NCBI GenBank assembly: GCA_022361115.1
Contig: JAKSBL010000286.1
Coordinates: forward strand, 1-43,475
DNA length: 43,475 bases
DNA from: Spirochaetota bacterium
GTDB taxonomy: Bacteria; Spirochaetota; GWE2-31-10
Direction of reading: 5' to 3'
The notes beneath the pieces were generated by a model, which saw only the letters and a list, made by a program, of their open reading frames with translations, made no database searches and was not told where the DNA came from. Below are positions 29,217 to 39,184 of this stretch, one piece after another. The translations under genes were made by a program, and so were the position numbers. Numbering within the stretch: position 1 is the stretch's first letter; each line of letters starts with the position of its first letter.

Positions 29217-30905
29217 ATCTTTGTCTCCTGTTTTTGCAAGAACTGTAGTGATTTTGAAACAATAATCTCCAATATGTTCTAAGTGTTTTAAAATATCCAG
29301 GAAAATCATTTCACCCTTAATATCTGCACCCTGAGAGATGTTTTTTCGGCTGGTTTTCTTTAGTGTTTTTTTCTTTTCATCAATTTCATTTTCCATTTCT
29401 GCGGCAATACTCACATCAGGATATACAGATCTTCTCTGTAAATGATCTGAAATAAAGTTAATAAAGTCTAGTATTTCATAAGTATAATTTTCTATTTCTG
29501 TATTCGCATTTTTGTGAAATTTTAACTTCTTTCTTAACTTTTTATCTAATTGCTCATAAAGGGCTCGAATCGTTTTAGTCATTAGATCTAATTCAAAAAG
29601 TATCATTAAATTGGAAGAAATTAACAGGGCTTCTGGTTCACTCAATGATTCTGTTGTAACATCAACAATTGATTTGGTGATATCATCCCGCCTGGTTTTT
29701 AGTTTTCTATACATTCCTAACATTGTTTCATTTAAATCTTCCAATTCATTTTCATCAAAAGTTAATGCATTGATAAAATTCAGCAATAATCCATGATTTG
29801 ATAATGAAATTTCAGATATTTCATGATTGATATTAATGATTTTTACATCTGAAGAATGAGGAATGATGTTTAAAGTGTAGGGAGTGGATAAAATAGTCTT
29901 TTTATCTGGATATTTTTCCGGCCAAATCTTTACTAAAAGATCTTTAAAGTGGTTTACAAACCATACAAGGAGTAATACATTTACTACATTGAAAAAGGTA
30001 TGAAATGCTGATAAATGAAAAGGCAAATTAGCAGGATTATGAATACTTCCAGGGACGATCAGATCAATCATCCGGGTAAAGGGATAAAACAGGAGAACCA
30101 TCCAGAGAGTCCCAAAAATATTAATTAGCAAATGGGCAAAAGCTGATCGTTTTGCATTAGTTACCATCTGAATGGAGGCAATAATTGCAGTAATGGTTGT
30201 TCCTAAATTGGCTCCCAGGACAATGGCACAGGCAATATTGTAATCAATCCATCCTTTATAAGCTAAGGTAATGGTAATGGCTGATGTAGCACTTGATGAT
30301 TGTATAATAATGGTTAATAAAGCTCCAATGAGAATAAAAATAATGATGGATAAGTATCCTTGAGAAGTAAATAAGGTGAGAAATTCTAAAGCATGAGCAT
30401 ATTTATGGATATCTGGTAATTGATCTTTTAAAATGGACAAGCCAAGAAATAATAATCCAAAACCAAAGAAAAATTCTCCGATATTTCGCTGTGTACTTTT
30501 GGCACTAAATGACAAAGGGAGGCTGATTGCAATAAAAGGAAGAGTAAAATACATAATATCCATTTTAAAACCAAAAAAGGAAATGACCCAAGCGGTAAAT
30601 GTTGTTCCTATATTAGCGCCCAGTATCACATTGATAGCCTGTATTAAAGAAATCAATCCTGCATTTACCAAACTAACCAGAATAACAGTGGTGGCAGAAG
30701 AGGATTGGATAACAGATGTAAAAATAACTCCGGTTAAAATCCCGCTCAAGCGGTTTTTACTGATGAAATAGAGTGCTCTTTTTAAACGGTTCCCACTAGA
30801 TAATTGTAAACCAGTACTCATGATTCGCATGCCGAACAAAAAAAGGCCTAAACCACCAATGATGTAAATGATTTGCAGGAGTATTAAAAGTATATTAATG
30901 ATCAT
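29199..30905 (-). CDS. Na+/phosphate cotransporter family protein with PhoU-like C-terminus
   Basis: GLGLFLFGMRIMSTGLQ; duplicated QSSSATT/QSSSATSA motifs; NVILGANIGTTFTA / ALVLGANLGTT-type repeats. Confidence 0.93.
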   Translation of the reverse strand: MIINILLILLQIIYIIGGLGLFLFGMRIMSTGLQLSSGNRLKRALYFISKNRLSGILTGVIFTSVIQSSSATTVILVSLVNAGLISLIQAINVILGANIGTTFTAWVISFFGFKMDIMYFTLPFIAISLPLSFSAKSTQRNIGEFFFGFGLLFLGLSILKDQLPDIHKYAHALEFLTLFTSQGYLSIIIFILIGALLTIIIQSSSATSAITITLAYKGWIDYNIACAIVLGANLGTTITAIIASIQMVTNAKRSAFAHLLINIFGTLWMVLLFYPFTRMIDLIVPGSIHNPANLPFHLSAFHTFFNVVNVLLLVWFVNHFKDLLVKIWPEKYPDKKTILSTPYTLNIIPHSSDVKIININHEISEISLSNHGLLLNFINALTFDENELEDLNETMLGMYRKLKTRRDDITKSIVDVTTESLSEPEALLISSNLMILFELDLMTKTIRALYEQLDKKLRKKLKFHKNANTEIENYTYEILDFINFISDHLQRRSVYPDVSIAAEMENEIDEKKKTLKKTSRKNISQGADIKGEMIFLDILKHLEHIGDYCFKITTVLAKTGDKDSVSPF

Positions 30906-31563
30906 GGTGTCCTTCTGATTGAAAAATGTATTTATCAGAACTATTGTTTTTAAGAAATTTACTCAGTTCTTTCCCTAAACCCGGCAATTTAAAATACTTA
31001 TCCAGCATATTGAGTTTATCACTAAATTTAATGGCTCCTGATAACTCAAAATAATTATGAGCTGTATGTTGATCAATAATAAAGGGCAATTTATTCTGGC
31101 TTAATAAGATATAGTTCATTAGCAAATTACCTGTACGGTGATTTCCTTCGATAAAAAGCTGGGGTTGACTGAGCTGACGAAAATAAAATCCACTAGCCAA
31201 TTTATATCCTTTTAAACTGTTTTCTTCATTCTGATACCATTTAAACAAATGGACAATATTTTTTTGATACTTTGTTCGGGTTGCCATAATATGGCTGTGA
31301 TATTCATACTTTTTCTTAAAATTAGCACCACAGAGGACAATATGATTAAACTCTAATAATGAATAGAGACCAGCTTTTGAAAATATTTTAATATTACTGC
31401 GCAATAGTTGATTCAGAAAACGATAGGCTTCCACAATATTGGTAACCATACACTCAGTCATATCTTCTCTTTTAATTGATAATTTTGAATTAATTTGGTC
31501 AAAATTTTTATAAACTGAAAATAATGATTTTTCTATTTCTTCTAAATTAAATAAATACTTCAT
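30895..31563 (-). CDS. Fic-domain-like protein with atypical active-site motif
   Basis: FRQLSQPQLFIEGNHRTGNLLMNYILLSQNKLPFII aligns with the Fic HPFx(D/E)GNGR region; His replaced by Gln. Confidence 0.7.
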   Translation of the reverse strand: MKYLFNLEEIEKSLFSVYKNFDQINSKLSIKREDMTECMVTNIVEAYRFLNQLLRSNIKIFSKAGLYSLLEFNHIVLCGANFKKKYEYHSHIMATRTKYQKNIVHLFKWYQNEENSLKGYKLASGFYFRQLSQPQLFIEGNHRTGNLLMNYILLSQNKLPFIIDQHTAHNYFELSGAIKFSDKLNMLDKYFKLPGLGKELSKFLKNNSSDKYIFQSEGHHDH

Positions 31564-31745
31564 GATCCTACCAAATATAAAATCTCATTAATATATCATT
31601 TTCAAAGAACATTTAAAACAAGAATATGTCATATAATGCATTTTTACAATATTTTCAGCTGTTTTTTTTATTTTTAATACACTTAATAGGTAAGTAAAAC
31701 AGATAATTGTGAAGAATATGTTAATTTTTTTTAAGTGAATCAAAT

Positions 31746-32597
31746 TTATGAAATTTCCTGACGCATTTGATTATCTAATTCTATATATTTAGGGTGTAAA
31801 CGGTAATAGCTTTTTTCATTTTTTCTTCTTTGATCTCTGATGTCTAATAAAGCGGTAATCATTTTGTTACGGACATATTGAGATAACTCAGAGAGTTTCA
31901 TGTCCTGGTACTCTTCATAGGGGATCGGATCAAGTGTTTTTAGATGGACATGAGTATCCCGAATCCAGAATGAAAGGGGGCGAATGACATTCCAGCCATC
32001 AAAGATAACCGGTACAATATCCGCTTTAGTTTCTTTGGCAATCTTAAAAGATCCATTTTGAAATTTGCCAATCTTACTATCCTTGCTTTTTGTTCCTTCC
32101 GGATAAATTGCTAAGGAAGAACCATTTTCCAATTTATGAACCGTTTCATAATAAGCTTTTATCCGATCCTGGGGACTGGTTTTCATAATAATATTACCTG
32201 CCAGTAATGAAACCAATCCAACTAATGGAATTTTTAAATAGCTCTCTTTCATGACCGATTTGATGGCTCCAGGCAGAGCATACATAGCAATCACATCAAA
32301 AATGGAACAATGGTTGAGTACATATATTCGCCGCTCACCTTTAGCTGGAGCTTTTAAGTCACCAAAATCAAAATGATTTCTTTGTACAAAATTGAGAAAA
32401 TAGAAAATCTCACAAAAAAATTTTATCATATAAGCAATAACTTTGCGGTTTTTGTCAAAGGGTAAAGTAATCAAAAAGACAAAAGGGGCAATAATGATTT
32501 GCATGATATTAACCAATACAAACATGAGATATCCCCAGAATGTATAAAACCAGTGGAAAAAAGTTATTTTGTCAGGTACATCTTTTGGCATAATCAT
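31746..32597 (-). CDS. plsC: 1-acyl-sn-glycerol-3-phosphate acyltransferase (PlsC family)
   Basis: NHCSIFDVIAMY (NHx4D) and AIYPEGTKSKD motifs. Confidence 0.9.
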   Translation of the reverse strand: MIMPKDVPDKITFFHWFYTFWGYLMFVLVNIMQIIIAPFVFLITLPFDKNRKVIAYMIKFFCEIFYFLNFVQRNHFDFGDLKAPAKGERRIYVLNHCSIFDVIAMYALPGAIKSVMKESYLKIPLVGLVSLLAGNIIMKTSPQDRIKAYYETVHKLENGSSLAIYPEGTKSKDSKIGKFQNGSFKIAKETKADIVPVIFDGWNVIRPLSFWIRDTHVHLKTLDPIPYEEYQDMKLSELSQYVRNKMITALLDIRDQRRKNEKSYYRLHPKYIELDNQMRQEIS

Positions 32598-32749
32598 TCC
32601 TTATGGTAAAGCGTAAAAAAAATTTATTTTAAAAGATAGTGCATAAGAGTGTATAAGTATATTTTTTTGTAAAATATTAGTTGATTGGCTTAATGATTGC
32701 ACTTCATTAAAATTCTGCCTATTATAGCATATTTTATTCAGGAAATATA

Positions 32750-32774
32750 TAAAAAAACCTCCCCAAAGGGAGAT
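32750..32774 (-). terminator. Terminator of the REC-SBP gene
   Basis: On the minus strand CTCCC TTTG GGGAG then GGTTTTTTT. Confidence 0.6.
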
Positions 32775-32816
32775 TTATCACATTTGAAAGATATAAAGAG
32801 TTAAAATAACAAATGA

Positions 32817-34199
32817 TTAGTCTTTTTTTGCTTCATTAGCAAATCGAAAATCGATAAATTTTTCCAGATCGATGATCTTGCCGATTTCCATTTTTTCATG
32901 CATATAGCGCTGCATTCGATCCAGGTCGTCAATAACCGGATAGAGATCATTTAAAGTAATACCCATGGGTTCTTCCAGTACATTTTTTAAAACCTCAACC
33001 GTTAAGCCCAGTTTTTTTTGGGGATCTAAAAAGTCAACTGCGATTTCAGCTGCAACAGATTTGTTTGAATCGGCAAATTTACCGCATTCTGTTAAGTATT
33101 GCGTAAACTCAAACATGGCATCCGGGAATTGATCAATAATTTCCTGCCGCATAGCTACAATACAACATGGGTGATCTTTCCAGCGGGTTTTTGATAAAAA
33201 CTGGAGTTCTGCAATTCCTTTATTGATGGCATTTGACCCAATTGGTTCAGCAACAATAAAACCGGCAATTTCTTTATTCAACATCATACTTCGCGGCATT
33301 TGAATTGGCGGCACGACTTCAAAAGTAACATTGATTTCTGGATGTTCAGGGCCGGGAACACCAGGTTTTAAGCCTAATTCAGATAGAAATTCATGAGCCA
33401 GCATATTATGAATAGACATCTTATGAGGAATATTAACGATTTTATTCATATACGCCTCTCTCAATGATTCACTTTCTCTGATTTCTTTGTGTGTTGAGCG
33501 TACAAAAACACTGCCATTTTTATGTGCAAAGCTGATTAATTTAATAGGAACTTCATAGGCAAATAAATCCATGGCTATAGGAGCTAATACAAATGCACCA
33601 TCTATTGATTGGTTTTCAACTGCTTCAATAATAGGATTCCAGCCTGGCATACTTTGTGTGACTAAATCAAAATATTTTGGTTTTATTTCACCTTTAGCAA
33701 TGCGGTCTTTTAAAACGCCTAAAGCTAGGTGGTCTGTTATTTGAATGTGGCCAATTCTTAATTGCAATTTTCCATCAACAACAGAAGGAGCTTTAGCTGC
33801 TGGTTTTTCTTCTACTTCTTCTCCCAAAGCCTTTAATATAGCTGTTTTTAACTGATCTGCATTAAAGGGTTTTGCAATATGAGAATTCGCACCAGCATTG
33901 CGAGCTTCTTCAATTTTTGCTTTATCTCCCTGAGCTGTTGCCATAACAAAAGGGGTTTCTTTATACTGATCATTAGCCCGAGCCCATAGTAAGAGCTCTA
34001 ACCCATTTTTTTCCGGCATATTCCAGTCGCTAATTATCAGATCATATTTGGCTTCTTGCAATTTATCTATTCCATCTGCTCCGTCATTAGCAATGGTAAC
34101 CTCTTCTAATCCGATTTGTTTTAAATTGGAGAGAAATAGTTTTTTCATAAAACTGGAGTCTTCTGCAACCAGGACTTTTAACTTAGCATTTAAATCCAT
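32817..34199 (-). CDS. Response-regulator receiver domain fused to an NrtA/SsuA/ThiY-type substrate-binding domain
   Basis: CheY-like VLVAEDSSFMKKL..LIISDWNMPEKNGLELL..MATAQGD..AKPF; after an Ala/Pro-rich linker, LRIGHIQITDHLALGVLKDRIAKGEI..WNPIIEAVENQSIDGAFVLAPIAM typical of NMT1/NrtA-like SBPs; no signal peptide. Confidence 0.88.
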   Translation of the reverse strand: MDLNAKLKVLVAEDSSFMKKLFLSNLKQIGLEEVTIANDGADGIDKLQEAKYDLIISDWNMPEKNGLELLLWARANDQYKETPFVMATAQGDKAKIEEARNAGANSHIAKPFNADQLKTAILKALGEEVEEKPAAKAPSVVDGKLQLRIGHIQITDHLALGVLKDRIAKGEIKPKYFDLVTQSMPGWNPIIEAVENQSIDGAFVLAPIAMDLFAYEVPIKLISFAHKNGSVFVRSTHKEIRESESLREAYMNKIVNIPHKMSIHNMLAHEFLSELGLKPGVPGPEHPEINVTFEVVPPIQMPRSMMLNKEIAGFIVAEPIGSNAINKGIAELQFLSKTRWKDHPCCIVAMRQEIIDQFPDAMFEFTQYLTECGKFADSNKSVAAEIAVDFLDPQKKLGLTVEVLKNVLEEPMGITLNDLYPVIDDLDRMQRYMHEKMEIGKIIDLEKFIDFRFANEAKKD

Positions 34200-34363
34200 T
34201 ATCTGCTCCTTATCATTACATTACAAGTGTACTTTTTTAAAGTATTGATTATATCTATATAAAAGTGTAGTTCAAAAAAAAAAAACAGTCAATACGGGAT
34301 TAGTAATTTATACTAATTCATAAAATAATTTGTGCTTTCCTTAAAATTTGGATTTAAACCTTA

Positions 34364-35635
34364 TCATACCTCTTTTTGTTCTTTCACCTGACTTAACAGG
34401 ATCGCACCAAATATAAAGAGGATAAAAATGCTCAATACACCATATTTTGAATCTCCTGTTTTTAAGCCCACATATCCCATTATAAAAGGGCCTAAAATAG
34501 CAGCAAATTTTCCAAAAATATTAAAGAAACCAAAATATTCTGCTGATTTTTCAGGAGGGATGAGTTTTCCAAATAATGAACGGCTTAAAGCTTGTATTCC
34601 ACCTTGAGAAGAAGCAACAAGAATAGATAGTACCCAAAAAAGAACTTTTTTTATTTCATTCGATGGAATGGCAGGTATGATAAACGCAACAAAAGTAATA
34701 ATTGAATAAACAATAATTCCAATATATATCATTGTTTTTGCAGAAAACAACTTTGCCAACTTCCCATATAGTAAAGCAAAAGGAAAGGCAACAATTTGTA
34801 TCACTAAGATAGCCAGGATTAGAAAGGTTGTACTTAAGCCTATATCTCTCCCATATGCAGTCGCCATGGTTATGATGGTTCCAACACCATCGATATAAAA
34901 AAAGTAGGCTAATAGAAAAAAGAAGAGATTTCTTTGAGTGAAGATAGATAATGCTGTTTGAATTAAATTACGAAAGCTGTCAATTATGAGATTTCCTCTT
35001 CTTTTTATATAATGTTTTTGCTTTACATTAAAAAAAAGGGGTAGAGAAAATAAAAACCACCACAGAGCAACTATGATAAAACTTAGTTTAGCTGCAGTTA
35101 ATGAAATAGCTCCAATTTGACCTGGTTCTTTGATCAATTGAACCAGGGCAAGCACACCGATAAAAGGGATACAGCTTCCAATATAACCCCATCCAAAACC
35201 ACTAGCAGAAATCCAGTCCATCCGGTCTTTGCTGGTAACATCAATTAGGAAGGAATCATAAAAGATATTTGCACCAGCCCAGCCAACTCTGGCTATAACA
35301 AAAAGAATCAGGCAGAATTGCCATTGTCCAGGTTTTATAAATAATAACAATAATGTAAATAAAAGACCTAGTAAAATAAAGGAGGTAATAAATTTCTTTT
35401 TTGACCCCTTGTGATCGGCAAAAGCACCTAAAACAGGAGCAATAAAGGCTAACAAAAGTGAAGCAATAGAATTGGCTCTTCCCCAGTTCCAGGTTGAAAC
35501 ATGCCCTTCAACTCCGGTAGAAGCAATATCCTTAAAAAAAATTGGCATAATAGCTGTTACCATGACCAGAACAAAAGCAGAGTTCGCTACATCATAAAGA
35601 ATCCAGCTGATTTCCTGTTTATCCATTTTACTCAT
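34364..35635 (-). CDS. MFS transporter of the UMF1/Atg22-like family
   Basis: EISWILYDVANSAFVLVMVTAIMPIFFKDIA; GSKKKFITSF; SRSLFGKLIPPEKSAEYFGFFNIFGKFAAILGPFIMG. Confidence 0.92.
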   Translation of the reverse strand: MSKMDKQEISWILYDVANSAFVLVMVTAIMPIFFKDIASTGVEGHVSTWNWGRANSIASLLLAFIAPVLGAFADHKGSKKKFITSFILLGLLFTLLLLFIKPGQWQFCLILFVIARVGWAGANIFYDSFLIDVTSKDRMDWISASGFGWGYIGSCIPFIGVLALVQLIKEPGQIGAISLTAAKLSFIIVALWWFLFSLPLFFNVKQKHYIKRRGNLIIDSFRNLIQTALSIFTQRNLFFFLLAYFFYIDGVGTIITMATAYGRDIGLSTTFLILAILVIQIVAFPFALLYGKLAKLFSAKTMIYIGIIVYSIITFVAFIIPAIPSNEIKKVLFWVLSILVASSQGGIQALSRSLFGKLIPPEKSAEYFGFFNIFGKFAAILGPFIMGYVGLKTGDSKYGVLSIFILFIFGAILLSQVKEQKEV

Positions 35636-35696
35636 GAAAAAATCCTGACTTTTTTATATAACTATACAATAATTGTTAAAAAAAAGTGAATTTTTG

Positions 35697-36293
35697 TTAC
35701 CAATTACTGATTATTGGTAATTGAGCAATAATTATTAAAAATAGATCATTACAGTAAATCCAGATAAATTTAGCAAATAAACCAGATAACAGTCCAATGC
35801 ATCCACCGGCTAGACAATCAGAAAAATAGTGATATCCACAAACCATGCGGGCAAAGGCTGATAAAAAACTGAGTACTATAAATAAGGAAAAAATTATGGG
35901 AAAAAACCAAAAAGGAATGACAAAAGCCATTAATCTGCTGATATGACCAGAAGGGAAAGAATAGGGATCAAAATGGAGTAAAAAAGGATTATCATGATAA
36001 TTCATTCTTTTTCTTCTAATCGTATACTTTAATATAAATACCAGTATGGTTGTCAGGGTGAGAGCTAGTAATAGGGTAAAAAATACTTCTTTTTTTGACT
36101 GGAAAGATATAAAGAAGAGAAAAATCAAAAAAAGGGCGATACTGATTACCCCTCCGATTTTTGATACGTATTGAAATACTGGGTATTGAAATTTTTTTAA
36201 TTGCTGAATAAAAAAAAGATCTATCTTGTTGATTTTGTTTATCACTGTAAATGACCAGATACTCAATAAAAGATCACAGGCCGCTATTTCCAA
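35697..36293 (-). CDS. PAP2-family membrane phosphatase
   Basis: KYTIRRKR, SFPSGHISR and ARMVCGYHYFSDCLAG motifs. Confidence 0.9.
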   Translation of the reverse strand: MEIAACDLLLSIWSFTVINKINKIDLFFIQQLKKFQYPVFQYVSKIGGVISIALFLIFLFFISFQSKKEVFFTLLLALTLTTILVFILKYTIRRKRMNYHDNPFLLHFDPYSFPSGHISRLMAFVIPFWFFPIIFSLFIVLSFLSAFARMVCGYHYFSDCLAGGCIGLLSGLFAKFIWIYCNDLFLIIIAQLPIISNW

Positions 36294-36311
36294 AAGGGCC
36301 TGTGATTATTG

Positions 36312-36590
36312 CTAATTTTTTTGTATTTTTTTAATAAAGCAATATGCAATAGCACTTTTTAAAATATAAAGTTCATCATGAAACTGAGTTTTTAAGAGGA
36401 TTCCATCAGGATAAATAGCCATTAAAGTACCAGATATTTTTAAATCAATTGTCGAAAGGGCGACGGAAATATCTTTGCCAACATGTTTTTCTAAAAATTG
36501 ATCCAGTCCAGTATTTTGATGACTCTCCCCAAAACAGATTGGAGGAACAAGGATTAAAAATACTAAAATTAAAAGTTGTGTTTTTCTCAT
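36312..36590 (-). CDS. Small exported protein with an Hfq/Sm-like sequence pattern
   Basis: Signal peptide MRKTQLLILVFLILVPPICFGES; FLEKHVGKDISVALSTIDLKISGTLMAIYPDGILLKTQFHDELYILKSAIAYCFI resembles Hfq Sm1/Sm2. Confidence 0.6.
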   Translation of the reverse strand: MRKTQLLILVFLILVPPICFGESHQNTGLDQFLEKHVGKDISVALSTIDLKISGTLMAIYPDGILLKTQFHDELYILKSAIAYCFIKKIQKN

Positions 36591-39052
36591 TTTTTTGTGT
36601 CTTTCATATTAATTTCTAAAGGTTTAACCCTCCAAATATCTTTGGCATATTCGCTAATCGTTCTGTCGGTAGAGAATTTTCCCATATTTGCTACATTAAA
36701 TATAGCTTTTTTGGTCCATTTTTCCTGATCCCGGTATTCTTCAGATATTCTTTTTTGGCACTCTAAGTAGGATTGAAAATCTGCCATATGCATATATGTA
36801 TCATTTTTTATTAAAATATCAACCAAAGGTTGAAAAAGGGCTGGATTTTCTGGAGAAAAAAAGCCGCAGGAGATGAGATCAACCACCTTCTTTAATAAAG
36901 GATTATTTTGATAGTAATCATAAGGATTGTAACCTTCTGCCCGGAGTTTTTCTACTTCTTCCACTTTTAAACCAAAGATAAAAATATTATCATCACCAAC
37001 TTCTTCAGCAATTTCAATATTTGCACCATCCAGAGTCCCGACAGTTAATGCTCCATTTAAAGCAAACTTCATATTTCCAGTCCCGCTGGCTTCTTTTCCT
37101 GCAGTTGAAATCTGTTCTGATAAATCAGAAGCTGGAAAAATTTTTTCAGCTAAAGAAACCCGGTAATTCGGTAGAAAAACAACTTTGATTTTGTTTTGAA
37201 TTGCTGGATCATGATTTACAATTGCTGCAATACTATTAATTAATTTAATAATAAGTTTGGCAATGTAATAACCTGGAGCTGCTTTGGCACCAAAAATAAA
37301 GGTTCTAGGAACAAAATTCGGATCAGGATTACTCTTTAAATCAATATACATAGCAACGATGTGAATAGCATTTAAAAGTTGTCTTTTATATTCATGAAGT
37401 CTTTTGACTTGAACATCAAAAATGGAATTGGTATCAACTTCAATCCCGGTTTCTTTCTTAATGATATCAGCTAAAATTTCTTTATTTTCTTTTTTGATTT
37501 TTTGCCATTCTTTCACAAAAGCCTTATCTTCAACTAATTTTTCTAAATTTTTTAGTTCATAGAGGTCTGTAATCCATTTATTGCCGATTTTATCAGTGAT
37601 TAGTTCAGAAAGCTTGGGATTGGATTTTAAAAGCCAGCGGCGTTGAGTAATACCGTTTGTCTTGTTATTAAATCGCTGTGGAAAAATTTCATAAAAATCT
37701 TTTAAAACTTTACTTTTTAAGAGTTCTGAATGGAGTTCTGCAACACCATTGGTCGAATGGCTGCCAATCATGGCTAAAAAGGCCATTCTAACATAACGTT
37801 CTCCGCTTTCATCAATAATGGAAACCCTTCTTAATCGATCCACATCTCCTGGAAACTGCATAGAAACATGGGTTAAAAAATCATAATTTATTTTATAAAT
37901 AATTTGCATAATCCTTGGGAGAAGCTGTTCCATCATACCAACGGGCCATTTTTCCAAAGCTTCTGGTAATAAAGTATGATTTGTATAAGCAAAAGTTTTT
38001 ATAGTAATATCCCAGGCTTCATCCCAGCCTAAGCGGTGTTCATCCACTAAAAGACGCATCAATTCTGGTACAGCAATTGCAGGGTGGGTATCATTTAACT
38101 GAATGGCAACTTTGTCCGGGAATTTTTTAAATTCATCATTATATTTTAAAAATCTTCGAATAATATCCTGAAGACTGGCACTAACAAAAAAGTACTGCTG
38201 CTGTAATCTTAAAACTTTTCCCATTACCGTTAAATCATTTGGATAAAGTACTTTGGAAATGTTTTCCCATTTATTTTTTTCTTCAACAGCTTCAATATAA
38301 TTTCCCATATTAAACTCATGAAGGTTAAATTGGTTCGTGGCCTTTGCTGTCCAGAGGCGGAGTGTATTAACTGTATCATTACCATAACCAGGGATAGGGA
38401 TGTCATAGGGGATGGCAAAAACATCTTCTGTATCTTCCCAGCGGTAGCGGGTAACACCAAAAGGGTCCTGAAACTCTTTTACCCAACCATAAAATCGAAT
38501 GCGCATTTCAAATTCTGGCCGTTCAATTTCCCAGGGGTTACCGAGTTTCAACCAATTATCTGGTTCTTCGACTTGATAACCATTGGTTATAGATTGATTA
38601 AAAATACCATAATCATAACGAATTCCATACCCATTACAAGGCAATTTTAACGTTGCCATGGAATCAAGAAAACAGGCTGCTAATCTTCCTAAACCCCCAT
38701 TACCTAAACCGGCATCTTTTTCTTCCTCCCGGATGATAGACAAATCCAATCCCAATTCTTTCATGGCTTCTTCACATTCCTCAAAAATGTCTAAATTGAT
38801 TAAGCTGTTTCCCAATGTTCGGCCCATTAAAAATTCCAGTGAAAGGTAATAGGCTCTTTTTTTGTTGGATTTATAATAGGTTTGCTGTGTTTTAATCCAG
38901 CGTTCGATCATCATGTCCCGAATCACTAAAGATAAGGCAAAAAAATTATCATGGTCTGTAGCAGTGTATTCGTCTTTTGCTAATGAATATTTACGGTGTT
39001 CCAAAAATTGACTTTTAATTTTCTCCACTATATCCTTTTTTAATGTTTTCAT
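36587..39052 (-). CDS. glgP: Glycogen/starch/alpha-glucan phosphorylase
   Basis: EASGTGNMKFALNGALTVGTLDGANIEI PLP site; QLNDTHPAIAVPELMR. Start moved from 39097 to the internal ATG at 39052, which has SD GGAGAG. Confidence 0.96.
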   Translation of the reverse strand: MKTLKKDIVEKIKSQFLEHRKYSLAKDEYTATDHDNFFALSLVIRDMMIERWIKTQQTYYKSNKKRAYYLSLEFLMGRTLGNSLINLDIFEECEEAMKELGLDLSIIREEEKDAGLGNGGLGRLAACFLDSMATLKLPCNGYGIRYDYGIFNQSITNGYQVEEPDNWLKLGNPWEIERPEFEMRIRFYGWVKEFQDPFGVTRYRWEDTEDVFAIPYDIPIPGYGNDTVNTLRLWTAKATNQFNLHEFNMGNYIEAVEEKNKWENISKVLYPNDLTVMGKVLRLQQQYFFVSASLQDIIRRFLKYNDEFKKFPDKVAIQLNDTHPAIAVPELMRLLVDEHRLGWDEAWDITIKTFAYTNHTLLPEALEKWPVGMMEQLLPRIMQIIYKINYDFLTHVSMQFPGDVDRLRRVSIIDESGERYVRMAFLAMIGSHSTNGVAELHSELLKSKVLKDFYEIFPQRFNNKTNGITQRRWLLKSNPKLSELITDKIGNKWITDLYELKNLEKLVEDKAFVKEWQKIKKENKEILADIIKKETGIEVDTNSIFDVQVKRLHEYKRQLLNAIHIVAMYIDLKSNPDPNFVPRTFIFGAKAAPGYYIAKLIIKLINSIAAIVNHDPAIQNKIKVVFLPNYRVSLAEKIFPASDLSEQISTAGKEASGTGNMKFALNGALTVGTLDGANIEIAEEVGDDNIFIFGLKVEEVEKLRAEGYNPYDYYQNNPLLKKVVDLISCGFFSPENPALFQPLVDILIKNDTYMHMADFQSYLECQKRISEEYRDQEKWTKKAIFNVANMGKFSTDRTISEYAKDIWRVKPLEINMKDTKK

Positions 39053-39184
39053 TACAAGCTCTCCTGCTTTAATAGTTTGTTTTGTTAATAAATCCAAATT
39101 TATTTTAAAAGAATGTCATAAAAAGTGCAACTTTTTTATTGTTTTTCTTGTGCACAAAAAAGCCATGCAATTTTTTTCCTAATT

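Noticed and set aside
38230-38849. Plus- and minus-strand small ORFs inside glgP
   Set aside because: Shadow frames without motifs or RBS.
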